A DNA stretch of 64,000 nt, from the NCBI GenBank assembly GCA_035760665.1, contig DASTSN010000031.1:1-64000 (forward strand), given 5' to 3'. A program made the position numbers and the translations under genes. The DNA is from DASTSN01 sp035760665. GTDB lineage: Bacteria > Bacteroidota > Bacteroidia > Chitinophagales > Chitinophagaceae. A model generated the notes under the pieces. The model saw only the letters and a program-made list of their open reading frames with translations. It was not told the origin of the DNA and ran no database searches. Positions 41,704-50,520 of the stretch are shown here, one piece after another (position 1 is the stretch's first letter; each line of letters begins with the position of its first letter).

Positions 41704-41711
41704 TATTTTTG
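41704..41711 (+). promoter_or_regulatory. -7 element TATTTTTG for truB
   Basis: A perfect TAnnTTTG match 22 bases before the TTG start at 41734, so truB can be transcribed on its own after the DUF58 gene. Confidence 0.55.
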
Positions 41712-41733
41712 CAGCTTACCATTACTGATCAAG

Positions 41734-42423
41734 TTGGAAAACAAACCGGCTAATATTTTTGAAGAGGGGCAGTTGTTGTTAATTGATAAACCCCTCCATT
41801 GGACTTCATTTGATGTGGTCAGGAAAATCCGCAATCTTACCCGCACCAAAAAAGTTGGCCATGCAGGCACGCTGGATCCGCTGGCTTCCGGCCTGCTGAT
41901 TGTATGTACCGGGCGGTTCACCAAGAAGATCAATGAGCTGATGATAAAAGAGAAAGAGTATACCGGCAGGTTTACACTGGGTGCCACCACCGTTACGTAC
42001 GATCTGGAAAGTGAGCCGGAGAATTTGCAGTCACTGGGCAATATTACTGAAGAAAATATATACGATGTTGCTGCTCAATTTACCGGCGAAATTCTCCAGG
42101 TGCCGCCGGCGCATTCAGCGATTAAAGTAGGGGGTAAAAGAGTTTATGAACTGGCACGGCAGGGAAAAGCAGTGAAACTGGAACCGCGGAGAGTCACAAT
42201 CAGTCGTCTGGAAATAGAAAAGATTGAACTGCCCGAGGTTTATGTTCGTGTTGTATGTTCAACAGGTACATATATTCGCAGCCTTGCCCACGATTTTGGT
42301 CAGGTGCTTGGTTGTGGCGCTTATCTGAGTGGTTTGTGCAGAACAAGGATTGGCGAGTTTAACCTGTCGGATGCTGTTTCCATGGAAGATTTTGAAAAGA
42401 AAATCCGTTCGGGACATCAATAA
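41734..42423 (+). CDS. truB: tRNA pseudouridine synthase B
   Basis: TruB converts U55 of tRNA to pseudouridine. The catalytic motif HAGTLDPLASGLL has Asp48. The GRFTLGATTVTYDLESE and CSTGTYIRSLAHDFG segments are conserved family regions. The protein is 229 residues, on the short side since a full PUA-type extension is missing. The only start in the right place is TTG 41734 (MENKPANIF), which fits the promoter at 41704. Its end overlaps the convergent TamL gene by 7 bases. Confidence 0.94.
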   Translation: MENKPANIFEEGQLLLIDKPLHWTSFDVVRKIRNLTRTKKVGHAGTLDPLASGLLIVCTGRFTKKINELMIKEKEYTGRFTLGATTVTYDLESEPENLQSLGNITEENIYDVAAQFTGEILQVPPAHSAIKVGGKRVYELARQGKAVKLEPRRVTISRLEIEKIELPEVYVRVVCSTGTYIRSLAHDFGQVLGCGAYLSGLCRTRIGEFNLSDAVSMEDFEKKIRSGHQ

Positions 42424-44768
42424 CCAAACGGATAGTTCACACCCAGCTGCAGCACACCTTGTAAAAGTGTTTTAGGTTCCCAGCCATAAAACCATTTGCC
42501 CTGACCGGCAACATTCACTGGTTCCGGGCTCGGATTGCGGGCTTTCAGCGCATAATCAAGGCGGATCAGAAAATAGTTGAAATCGAGCCGTACACCAGTG
42601 CCTACATCCACAGCCAGGTCTTTATAAAATTTATTGAATTGAAAAGTGCCCCCTGCATAGTCTGGATTATCTTTCCGGTACCACACGTTGCCAATATCCG
42701 TAAAGAGGGCCCCGTTAAGTTTTACACCGGCCACATCTGCTACGTAAAAGCGGTATTCGGCGTTTGCCTCAATTTGTATATCACCGGAGCGCAGCGGGTC
42801 TTCGCTGAAATATTTAACCGTGGAACCCGGGCCAAGACGCCGTAATCCCCACCCGCGCATGCTGCTGGGCCCACCGGCAAAGTACTGTTTAAAGAAGGGC
42901 AGGTATTTGCTCTTTGTATCGCTGGGACTTGGTAATTCAAACCCCACGCCGGCAAAAATCCGGGCGACAAATTCGCTTTTATTAAAACGGAATTTCCGGC
43001 CGTAGTCTGCATCAATTTTTATGAACCGGTAAAGGGAGTCAAAGATGCTGGTTTTGATAAGGCCGGACAGCAGGCCGGATTCTTCAAAATTCAACCGCAT
43101 AATATCCGTGAAATGGTTGTGCTCTTTGACCAGCGTAAAGTTCGTGAAGAGTGACACAATCATTCCTTCGTTGAAAATATACCGCAGGGACGGGTTGTTG
43201 GCAATGAGTTTATCCAAGCTGTCGCGGCGGTTCAGGAAATTATATTCAATATTCGGGATTTTAATGCTCAGTGATTTGGTGGCATTCTCCTTCCTGTTAC
43301 GCCATGAAAAATCATAACCCCAGGAGGCATTGACTGTTGTTAAGTTAAACAAATCTTTCCGGTCGGTATTGGCTACGTTGGTGGAAAGTACGGTCCTGAA
43401 ATTGTCCCGGAATTTTTCGGGGATGAATTTCATATTAGGAATATTGCGCGGGAAGTAAATGGCATAGCCAATACTAGCCTGTTTTGTTTGAATGAATTGT
43501 TGCCCTTTGGTGGCGCTGAATTCCGTGCCAAATCGGATATTGGTATTCGATTGGTTGGAGGCGCGGGCAAAATTGCGGTTTTGTAGTCCCACGTTAATGC
43601 CCAGGCCAAACAAGTTAGTGGCAGATAAAATATTACCTGAGTTCAGGCTTCCCTCAAGGTTGGCGGTAAAAAGATATTTGGGGGCGGGAGACAGGCGGAT
43701 TGTGAAATCCACAGAGTCGGTACCCTTACGCGGCAGCTGGTCTATGTTTACCAGTCGCCAGGCACCCAGCGCATTAAAGCGGTTAATGGTTTTGAAATAA
43801 AGCCGCTGACTGTATACATCACCCCGGCGGAAATAGATATTTTCCGGTAAGAATTTCAGCTTAAAAAGATTCCGGTAGCGGACGATTTTGATTCCCTCGA
43901 TCCAGCGCTCCCGTTTCAGGTAACCGGTTGTATCATCACTAACATCGGGATACAGGGTAATGTTGCCTACATAATATTTACGCAGCCGGGAACTGTCTGC
44001 GCCGGAGCGCAGCCTGATTTCTAAGTTGGCAGTAGGATTTTCACGGTGCTGGCGAATTTGTTCCAGTTGCTGCAATTGCTCAAAGGGATCAAACGTTGGC
44101 TCCAGCAGCGAGGCATCTAGCGTATCCCAGCCGCACACGAGTTCGTCGCGGGTGATGCGAAGGTAACCATGGTTGCGGTAAACTTCCACTAGCCGGTCCA
44201 GTTCCGCACCAATCGTGTCCTGGGAAAAAGAGCCACCTTTTTTCAGATAACTATCCGTCATTGTTGAATCCGTCAGGCGCTGCAGGCTGGGTTCTTTAAT
44301 GGTGTAGGCTATAGAATCAATGCGCACCAATTTGCCCGGTTTGACAATAAAAGTTGTTGTAGTGCGTAACTGGTCTTTTCGTGCCGTATCTATACGGGTG
44401 GTATAACCGATAGTGTCCCTGAAATAGCCCATTTTATTTAACAGCAGGCTCATATAACTGACAGATTTTTCAGCGCTGCTGCTGTCAAAGGCGGGTGGTG
44501 TCCTGATCTCGTTCCACAGCACTTTACTCACACTTCTGACCTGCATACTATCATCCAGTTGATTTTTCAGCCGCTGGGTGAGGTCGTTTTTTTCCTCCCT
44601 GCTATATTTGCCAACGAGATCAATGTTTGTTTCATAAACAAAGGGCTGGTTGCGGGGGTATTTTTTAACGATTGTCGCTATCTTACAGGACGAGAAAAAT
44701 GCACCCAATGTAATCACCAGGATAACGCCAATAGTTCGCCGGTATGTGTGCGGGGTGCCATGTAACAT
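42417..44768 (-). CDS. tamL: TamL-type BamA/TamA-family outer membrane lipoprotein
   Basis: A 783-residue protein from MLHGTPHTYRRTIG. A signal sequence ends in the lipobox FSSC (Cys28), so it is a lipoprotein, as described for TamL of Bacteroidota. Residues about 40-370 form POTRA-like repeats and the rest a 16-strand beta barrel. The barrel carries the usual GPSSMRGWGLRRLGPGS-type segment and ends FGY. It is thought to help insert or export envelope proteins. The start lies 18 bases from the divergent methyltransferase start, so regulation in this gap must be compact. Confidence 0.86.
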   Translation of the reverse strand: MLHGTPHTYRRTIGVILVITLGAFFSSCKIATIVKKYPRNQPFVYETNIDLVGKYSREEKNDLTQRLKNQLDDSMQVRSVSKVLWNEIRTPPAFDSSSAEKSVSYMSLLLNKMGYFRDTIGYTTRIDTARKDQLRTTTTFIVKPGKLVRIDSIAYTIKEPSLQRLTDSTMTDSYLKKGGSFSQDTIGAELDRLVEVYRNHGYLRITRDELVCGWDTLDASLLEPTFDPFEQLQQLEQIRQHRENPTANLEIRLRSGADSSRLRKYYVGNITLYPDVSDDTTGYLKRERWIEGIKIVRYRNLFKLKFLPENIYFRRGDVYSQRLYFKTINRFNALGAWRLVNIDQLPRKGTDSVDFTIRLSPAPKYLFTANLEGSLNSGNILSATNLFGLGINVGLQNRNFARASNQSNTNIRFGTEFSATKGQQFIQTKQASIGYAIYFPRNIPNMKFIPEKFRDNFRTVLSTNVANTDRKDLFNLTTVNASWGYDFSWRNRKENATKSLSIKIPNIEYNFLNRRDSLDKLIANNPSLRYIFNEGMIVSLFTNFTLVKEHNHFTDIMRLNFEESGLLSGLIKTSIFDSLYRFIKIDADYGRKFRFNKSEFVARIFAGVGFELPSPSDTKSKYLPFFKQYFAGGPSSMRGWGLRRLGPGSTVKYFSEDPLRSGDIQIEANAEYRFYVADVAGVKLNGALFTDIGNVWYRKDNPDYAGGTFQFNKFYKDLAVDVGTGVRLDFNYFLIRLDYALKARNPSPEPVNVAGQGKWFYGWEPKTLLQGVLQLGVNYPFGY

Positions 44769-44786
44769 AAAATAGCGTAAGGGTAT

Positions 44787-45518
44787 ATGCTCAGTAAATC
44801 GCAGGTCAAATATATTCAAAGTTTAGGCCAGAAAAAATTCAGGAATGAAGAGGCCGTATTTATCGCCGAAGGTCCGCGGATCGTACAGGAACTGATGCAG
44901 GAAACACCCGCTTTGTTGAAACAGATTTATGCACAACAGGATTGGATCGATGAGCAGCAGGCATTGTTGCAGCATTTCAATGTTACGGCAGTTACTGATG
45001 GCGACCTTTCAAGAATATCGCAGCTTACAACGCCCAATCGTGTGCTGGCTGTTGTACAAAAGCCGGATTACGGAAATTCTTTTAATACAAAAAATACGAT
45101 AACCTTAGCCCTGGATGATATCCGGGACCCGGGTAATCTGGGCACGATTATACGGATAGCCGATTGGTTTGGCATCAGCCAGGTGCTGTGCAGCAAGGCG
45201 TCGGCCGATATGTTTAATCCCAAGGTGGTGCAGTCCACCATGGGCAGTATCGTTCGTGTAAAAGTTTTGTATACCGATTTGTTGCCCTGGATACAGCAAC
45301 AACCTGTCAGTGTTTACGCAGCCGTTTTGGATGGAAAGGATGTGACACAAATGCCCAAACTGTACGAAGGCATCATCATAATCGGGAATGAGGCCCATGG
45401 TATTGATGAAAAAATCCTGGCCGTAACAAATGAACGTATTACGATACCCCGGAAGGGAAGGGCCGAATCGCTGAATGCCGCCGTTGCCACGGGCATTATC
45501 CTGTCCCATCTTACCTGA
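44787..45518 (+). CDS. TrmH/SpoU-family RNA 2'-O-methyltransferase
   Basis: A 243-residue SPOUT methyltransferase. The N-terminal substrate-binding region (VKYIQSLGQKKFRNEEAVFIAEGPRIVQEL) is followed by the trefoil-knot domain with LDDIRDPGNLGTIIRIADWFG, IIIGNEAHGI and IPRKGRAESLNAAVATGIIL, the three SpoU motifs. It probably methylates a ribose in 23S rRNA or tRNA. It is divergent from tamL by only 18 bases. Confidence 0.93.
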   Translation: MLSKSQVKYIQSLGQKKFRNEEAVFIAEGPRIVQELMQETPALLKQIYAQQDWIDEQQALLQHFNVTAVTDGDLSRISQLTTPNRVLAVVQKPDYGNSFNTKNTITLALDDIRDPGNLGTIIRIADWFGISQVLCSKASADMFNPKVVQSTMGSIVRVKVLYTDLLPWIQQQPVSVYAAVLDGKDVTQMPKLYEGIIIIGNEAHGIDEKILAVTNERITIPRKGRAESLNAAVATGIILSHLT

Positions 45519-46752
45519 ACTGGATCGCTTTCACGGGTTGTACGCGTTTGACAATGATACTGGGGATCATCAGCACAAGAAAACAAATAAACAAGGTACC
45601 CAGGCAAATTGCTATCACCTGCCACCAAACAGTTTTTACAGCTGCCGTACTCATGTAGTACGCATCTTCATCCAGTTTTATAAAGCCGGTGGTTTGTTGC
45701 AGCCACAGCAGTCCCAGTGCCAGTAAAGCTCCGGTAACAATTCCGGTGATGGTGATAATGAGAGAGTGTTGTAAAAAGATTTTCTGCACAGTCCAGTCAC
45801 CGGCGCCAAGTGCTTTTAATATACCGATCATGCGTAACCGCTCTAAAACCAGGATGATGAGGCAGGTAATCAGGTTGATGACGGCCACAAAGATCATAAT
45901 CCCGATCAGCACATTGCGGGTGATGTTCTGCATATTCAGCCAGTCGAAAATATTAGGATTGATATCCCGGATCGTTTTCGCATCCCAGGTAACCGGAAAA
46001 ATATCCATATTATATAGTTCATTGCTGACTTGATCCATTTGATTGAAATCATGCAAAAAAACTTCATACCCGCCGATTTCATCCGGCTTCCAGTTGTTTA
46101 AGCGCTGAATAAGCTTGATGTCGCCAATCGCAAAGATCTTATCATAGTCTTCGATGCCGGTTTTGTAAATTCCAGTCACCGTTAGCTTATCCGGCCGCAG
46201 GGAACCATCGGGGCGAATAAAATAAATCAGGATGCGGTCGTTTAATTTTAGCTTTAACTGGTTGGCTGTATACGTAGAAATAATAATATCCCGGCTGTAT
46301 GTGCTATCGTTAAACTGCAGCCAATGGCCTTGCTGCATAAATTGTTTCAGGTGTGTAAAATCATAGCTGCTGTCCAGGCCTTTCAGTAAAACGCCTTCAA
46401 TCTCATCTTTGGTTTTCAGGATGGCATATTTGGTAGCAAAGGGGTTAATGCCTGCCACATGGGGATTTTGTTTGACAGCCTGGTAAACGGAATCGTTTTT
46501 TTCAATTGGAATTTCTTCGGCAATGGAGGCTTTCATGGGTTGTTTATCATCAATGCGGATATGCCCCCAAAAACTAAACATCTTCTGGCTGATCGTTGCC
46601 TGGAAGCCATTCACTAACGATAATGTAACAATCATGACCGCCACGCTGATGGCTGTAGCCGTGACCGACAGGCGTATGATAAACCGGGAAAATGACTTTT
46701 GCCGGTTAAAGGCGACGCGATTTGCTATAAAATTTGCAACCTTCAGATTCAG
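45511..46752 (-). CDS. LolC/LolE-type ABC transporter permease, apparent CTG start
   Basis: An FtsX-fold permease probably involved in lipoprotein release. The listed frame from GTG 46644 lacks the N-terminal helix. Reading upstream in the same frame gives LNLKVANFIANRVAFNRQKSFSRFIIRLSVTATAISVAV, which is exactly the family N-terminus. No ATG, GTG or TTG precedes it, and CTG 46752 lies where ATG would be expected, 13 bases after a TATTTTTG promoter element. Three more membrane segments lie near the C-terminus. Length would be 413 residues. Confidence 0.82.
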   Translation of the reverse strand: MNLKVANFIANRVAFNRQKSFSRFIIRLSVTATAISVAVMIVTLSLVNGFQATISQKMFSFWGHIRIDDKQPMKASIAEEIPIEKNDSVYQAVKQNPHVAGINPFATKYAILKTKDEIEGVLLKGLDSSYDFTHLKQFMQQGHWLQFNDSTYSRDIIISTYTANQLKLKLNDRILIYFIRPDGSLRPDKLTVTGIYKTGIEDYDKIFAIGDIKLIQRLNNWKPDEIGGYEVFLHDFNQMDQVSNELYNMDIFPVTWDAKTIRDINPNIFDWLNMQNITRNVLIGIMIFVAVINLITCLIILVLERLRMIGILKALGAGDWTVQKIFLQHSLIITITGIVTGALLALGLLWLQQTTGFIKLDEDAYYMSTAAVKTVWWQVIAICLGTLFICFLVLMIPSIIVKRVQPVKAIQFR

Positions 46753-46765
46753 TAATTTATCTTTT

Positions 46766-46773
46766 CAAAAATA
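46766..46773 (-). promoter_or_regulatory. -7 element TATTTTTG (minus) for the LolC/E-type permease
   Basis: Read on the minus strand this is a perfect TAnnTTTG match, ending 13 bases before the proposed CTG start at 46752. It supports a longer N-terminus than GTG 46644. Confidence 0.5.
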
Positions 46774-46852
46774 AGCCCTGTAAAAAGATTTATCCATTTT
46801 TTCCGGGTATTTTCACAATATTGTTGAATAAACCTGATTGCACACATTTTTC

Positions 46853-48127
46853 ATGAAACGACTTCCTGTTATTATCGCAGTCCTTTTGGCCGCAACTTCG
46901 TTTGCGCAAATACCCGATCATATTTACAAGTCAGCAATCCACTCGGTACAGCTCTACAAATCGGGGGATATGACAGCTTATCCGGTAATCAAACTCAACA
47001 GTAACGACCAACTGGAACTGCATTTTGACGACCTGGATGCAGATGTGAAAATGTATTACTACAGCTTTGAACTGCGCAATGCCGACTGGTCGCCCACAAT
47101 GTTATATCCATTCGATTATATCCGTGGGTTCCAGGATGTGCGTATCACCAATTATCGCCAGTCGTCCATTGCCTTTACGCGATACACGCATTACCAGGCC
47201 GCCGTACCGGATCGTAACTGTGTGCCCACGCGTTCGGGCAATTATCTGTTAAAAGTGTTTTTAAATGGCGACACTTCCCAACTGGTCTTTACGCGACGAC
47301 TGCTGGTGGTTGATCCCAAAACATCCCTGGCGGCACAGGTGCAGCAGCCCTTTAGTGCACAGCGTTTCCGGACACATCAAAAATTGCAGATTATTTTGCA
47401 AACCAATAGCAACGTCAATAATTTCAGTCCGCAGGATCTTAAAGTGGTCGCCATGCAGAATACAATCTGGCAAACGGCTGTTTACCTCGACAGGCCTACC
47501 ATTAATCGTGGTAATTATTACGAATACAATGATGAAAACCTGCTCTCTTTTCCTGCCGGGAAAGAGTGGCGCTGGATTGACCTGCGCAGCTTGCGGCTCA
47601 TGAGCGACCGCATGGTGCATATTGACCAGGGACGCGACCGAACCGACGTGTTTGTAAAGCCGGATGCAGAGCGGCGGATGGAGACCTATATTTATTACCG
47701 TGATTTGAACGGCCATTTTACCATTGAAACTTACGAAAGCGTGAATCCTTTCTGGCAGGGTGATTATGCGTATGTTCATTTCAGTTATTTCCCGCCGGGT
47801 AACAGGCCCTATTCCGGAAAAAATATTTACCTCTTTGGCCAGCTTACCAATTATGAGTTTGATGATGCCGCTAAAATGGATTTCGATGAATCAAAAGGCG
47901 CATATGAAAAAACATTATTTCTCAAGCAGGGCTATTATAACTATTCTTATGTAACCGTGCCGGAAAATCAGCCGGCCGCTGGTGCATTTTCATACGAGAA
48001 TACAGAAGGGAATTATGAGAATACAGAGAATACATATACCGTACTTGTTTATTATCGCCCCTTCGGTGCAAGGGCTGATGAACTCATCGGTTACACATCA
48101 GTGAGCTCTATCTTTCAGCGGCCCTGA
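46853..48127 (+). CDS. type IX secretion system plug protein (DUF5103)
   Basis: A 424-residue exported protein with a signal peptide (MKRLPVIIAVLLAATSFAQ). The rest is all-beta, with IYKSAIHSVQLYKSGDMTAYPVIKLNSND at the N-terminus and FGQLTNYEFDDAAKMDFDESKGAYEKTLFLKQGYYNY near the end. These are signatures of the family formerly called DUF5103 and now known as the T9SS plug protein, which caps the SprA translocon. ATG 46853 is preferred over 46838 because it begins the signal peptide. Confidence 0.86.
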   Translation: MKRLPVIIAVLLAATSFAQIPDHIYKSAIHSVQLYKSGDMTAYPVIKLNSNDQLELHFDDLDADVKMYYYSFELRNADWSPTMLYPFDYIRGFQDVRITNYRQSSIAFTRYTHYQAAVPDRNCVPTRSGNYLLKVFLNGDTSQLVFTRRLLVVDPKTSLAAQVQQPFSAQRFRTHQKLQIILQTNSNVNNFSPQDLKVVAMQNTIWQTAVYLDRPTINRGNYYEYNDENLLSFPAGKEWRWIDLRSLRLMSDRMVHIDQGRDRTDVFVKPDAERRMETYIYYRDLNGHFTIETYESVNPFWQGDYAYVHFSYFPPGNRPYSGKNIYLFGQLTNYEFDDAAKMDFDESKGAYEKTLFLKQGYYNYSYVTVPENQPAAGAFSYENTEGNYENTENTYTVLVYYRPFGARADELIGYTSVSSIFQRP

Positions 48128-48133
48128 GATGGT

Positions 48134-48161
48134 AAAAAAAAGAGCACCGGATGACCGGTGC
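48134..48161 (-). terminator. rho-independent terminator after fsa
   Basis: On the minus strand GCACCGG and CCGGTGC (48144-48150 and 48155-48161) pair around ATGA and are followed by a run of eight U. It ends the transcript of the FSA gene. Confidence 0.85.
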
Positions 48162-48189
48162 CCGTAAATTTAGTTGCTCAAAAATGCAG

Positions 48190-48840
48190 TTATAACTTTT
48201 TAGCGTCTTCCAGAAATTTTGCAAGACCGATATCGGTGAGCGGGTGTTTTAAAAGACCGAGGATAGAGTCCAGCGGGCAGGTACATACATCTGCTCCTAC
48301 TTCTGCACAGCGAATGATGTGATTGGGATTCCGGATGGAAGCTGCCAGGATCTCTGTCTTAAAACCCTGTATGGAATAAATCTGGGCAATCTGCTCAATC
48401 AGTTGCACACCGTCCCAGCCGCTGTCGTCAATTCGTCCGATAAAGGGCGAAACATATTTGGCGCCGGCTTTGGCAGCAAGAATGGCCTGGCCAGCAGAAA
48501 ACACCAGCGTGCAGTTGGTCGGGATTCCATTATCGGTAAACCATTTTATCGCCTTTACGCCGTCTTTGATCATGGGCACTTTTACCACAATATTCGGGTG
48601 AATGGCCGCCAGCTTTTTCCCCTCTTCAATAATTCCGTCGAAATCGGTGGCGATCACTTCGGCGCTAATGTCGCCATCCACCATTTCACAAATAGTTTTG
48701 TAGTGATTGATGATGGCATCCTGACCCTTAATGCCTTCTTTAGCCATCAGTGATGGGTTGGTGGTTACACCATCAAGAATGCCTAATTCGTTTGCTTCTT
48801 TAATTTGTGCGAGGTTGGCAGTATCAATAAAAAATTTCAT
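48190..48840 (-). CDS. fsa: fructose-6-phosphate aldolase (transaldolase-like)
   Basis: A 216-residue TIM-barrel enzyme of the short transaldolase group that forms a Schiff base. The lysine is Lys87 in NIVVKVPM. The FIDTANLAQIKEANELG N-terminus, DGVTTNPSLMAKEG and FIGRIDDSGWDGV are conserved. Its short length fits FSA or class-3 transaldolase rather than the 320-residue classic enzyme. A terminator lies on each side, so it is a single transcription unit. Confidence 0.9.
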   Translation of the reverse strand: MKFFIDTANLAQIKEANELGILDGVTTNPSLMAKEGIKGQDAIINHYKTICEMVDGDISAEVIATDFDGIIEEGKKLAAIHPNIVVKVPMIKDGVKAIKWFTDNGIPTNCTLVFSAGQAILAAKAGAKYVSPFIGRIDDSGWDGVQLIEQIAQIYSIQGFKTEILAASIRNPNHIIRCAEVGADVCTCPLDSILGLLKHPLTDIGLAKFLEDAKKL

Positions 48841-48859
48841 ACATCAACTGATTGGTAAT

Positions 48860-48884
48860 AAAAAAGCCCCTTCGGGAGTTGGGG
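48860..48884 (-). terminator. terminator of the SRP RNA gene
   Basis: On the minus strand CCCC and GGGG (48881-48884 and 48867-48870) close a 10-base loop and are followed by CTTTTTT. It lies 16 bases after the 3' end of the SRP RNA. Confidence 0.6.
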
Positions 48885-48899
48885 AGTAAAAGAAAAAAA

Positions 48900-48994
48900 G
48901 GCAGGCTGATTACATCGCACCGCTACAACCACTTATCCTTGCTGCCTTCCGGCCCTGGGGAGGTTCAGCAGGAGCTGGTCGTGTAAGACCTGCC
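48900..48994 (-). ncRNA. ffs: signal recognition particle RNA, small (4.5S) type
   Basis: The minus strand carries the conserved apical domain CCAGGGCCGGAAGGCAGCAA, the hallmark of bacterial SRP RNA that binds Ffh. The ends pair (GGCAGG at 48994-48989 with CCTGCC at 48905-48900), giving a 95-base hairpin without an Alu domain. A T-rich stretch follows on the minus strand. The boundaries are set by this terminal stem and are accurate to a few bases. Confidence 0.93.
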
Positions 48995-49051
48995 GCTGCA
49001 AAGATACGGAATAGTTGTATTTGTACAGTGAAAAACCAATAAGAAGCTTTG

Positions 49052-49465
49052 TTACGGCGATTGATGGCGGGACCGTTTTCCTGGTTGCCGGTTGTATAAA
49101 ATATCTTCTTTTGAAGGCAGCAGCTCGTCATCAGGTTTCTTTTTTACCCAAATGGTAATTGTTTTTTGCAAAGCCGGGTTGCTCTTCAGTGTGGCGGTGA
49201 CTGTTACTTTTTCCCCGGAGAAATCAGCCGGGAGAATGAGATCGTTTCCTTCAAACTGTCCGGCACTGGATTGAAATTTTATCTCCTTTTCTGTCAGCGG
49301 AAGCCAGCGGCCATTGGACAATTTGCCATCCACATTAATATAGTTATGTACAGCTTTTTTCAGGCTATCGGTATACAGGTGAAAAAAAATGCTGTCAATC
49401 TTTTGCGCCTGAGCAAACGCAGCTGCCAGGAAAACAAGGAAAATGGTGAGTATAAATTTATTCAA
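49052..49465 (-). CDS. small exported hypothetical protein
   Basis: A 137-residue protein with a clear signal peptide (MNKFILTIFLVFLAAAFAQAQ). The mature part has an Ig-like beta pattern (KLSNGRWLPLTEKEIKFQSSAGQFEGNDLILPADFSGEKVTVTATLKSNPALQKTITIWVK) and ends in a short basic tail. No family is recognised. It lies upstream of the SRP RNA on the same strand. Confidence 0.7.
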   Translation of the reverse strand: MNKFILTIFLVFLAAAFAQAQKIDSIFFHLYTDSLKKAVHNYINVDGKLSNGRWLPLTEKEIKFQSSAGQFEGNDLILPADFSGEKVTVTATLKSNPALQKTITIWVKKKPDDELLPSKEDILYNRQPGKRSRHQSP

Positions 49466-49541
49466 GACGATGCTTTTGATATCAGACGATAAATCTGTGC
49501 CAAAGGTAGTCCTGGATCAGAACTTAACGTTTCTTTGGCCG

Positions 49542-50300
49542 CTACTTTCCAAAGCGGTGTCCTACCAGCAATTTAAAAATCCCATGATTGGAACCGGGTG
49601 TGAGGCCAAACAGGTAGCCGCTGTTAAATTCCCAGTCGGACCAGGTATAAAGATCTACCATAGGGCCAATCAGGTGTTCCTGTTCATCACCGGGGAAAAT
49701 TTTGTGAAAGGTACCCAGCGTGGCATAATATTCAAACCCAACACCTACTTTTTGCTGAATAGTATACACGGTTTTGAATTGCGGGGTGAGGCCCAGGTGT
49801 TTGTCATTACCGGTGAGTGCAAAATCCATATTGGGGTTAAATGAAAAATACCAGTTGGAAAATGTCTTATCAATAATCGGCCTGATTTCGCCTTCACAGA
49901 TAAAATCTTCTTCAGCGCTGGGACGCAGGAAGCCAAATTCTGCAGAAAGGCTGGCGCCAAAAGGTAAATGCCAGGCTGCAGGTGCTGTAAAACGCGGGCG
50001 GATATGTGTACCCAGGTATTCATAATGCTGGCCGGGCACAACAGCGGTAAAGAAATAGATACCCATTTCAAAATTGCCGCCAAATCCGTGTGTGATCTCA
50101 ACCGATTCGTTAAGATAATGAGCCGATTTGGGATCAATAAGTCCGTCCATGCCGCGGAACGTATAGTTGCTGTGTAGTTCCAGGAACGTGACATTTTTTG
50201 CAGTAATAGGAGAAGCATACACCTGTATTTCATTGTCTGCCTGTGCCGATACAGTGGTGTAAAAGAACAGTAGCATAAAAAGCCAGAAGAACTTATGCAT
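49542..50300 (-). CDS. outer membrane beta-barrel-like hypothetical protein
   Basis: A 252-residue protein with a signal peptide (MHKFFWLFMLLFFYTTVSAQA). The mature part alternates hydrophobic and polar residues with many aromatic ends (FEMGIYFFTAVV, SNWYFSFNPNMDFAL, KVGVGFEYYATLG), and it closes with LLVGHRFGK. This pattern fits a small outer membrane barrel. Function unknown. Confidence 0.72.
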   Translation of the reverse strand: MHKFFWLFMLLFFYTTVSAQADNEIQVYASPITAKNVTFLELHSNYTFRGMDGLIDPKSAHYLNESVEITHGFGGNFEMGIYFFTAVVPGQHYEYLGTHIRPRFTAPAAWHLPFGASLSAEFGFLRPSAEEDFICEGEIRPIIDKTFSNWYFSFNPNMDFALTGNDKHLGLTPQFKTVYTIQQKVGVGFEYYATLGTFHKIFPGDEQEHLIGPMVDLYTWSDWEFNSGYLFGLTPGSNHGIFKLLVGHRFGK

Positions 50301-50520
50301 GGTTGGTTTTTTTTAAAAGCTGGACAATTTAAACATAATTGCATAAACCAATCAGAAACAGCGCTGCGAAACGGCAGGTTTACGGGGTTGAAACGCCTGT
50401 AAGACTGTATTTGGTTAGAAAAAAATTGACTTTTCTCAAGTAGATAAGCTTTGTTGGGTCTTGCATGAGTAGGGGTTTTTACTTAGGTTTGTGCAAGAGA
50501 AAACCAATATTCTTATTAAA

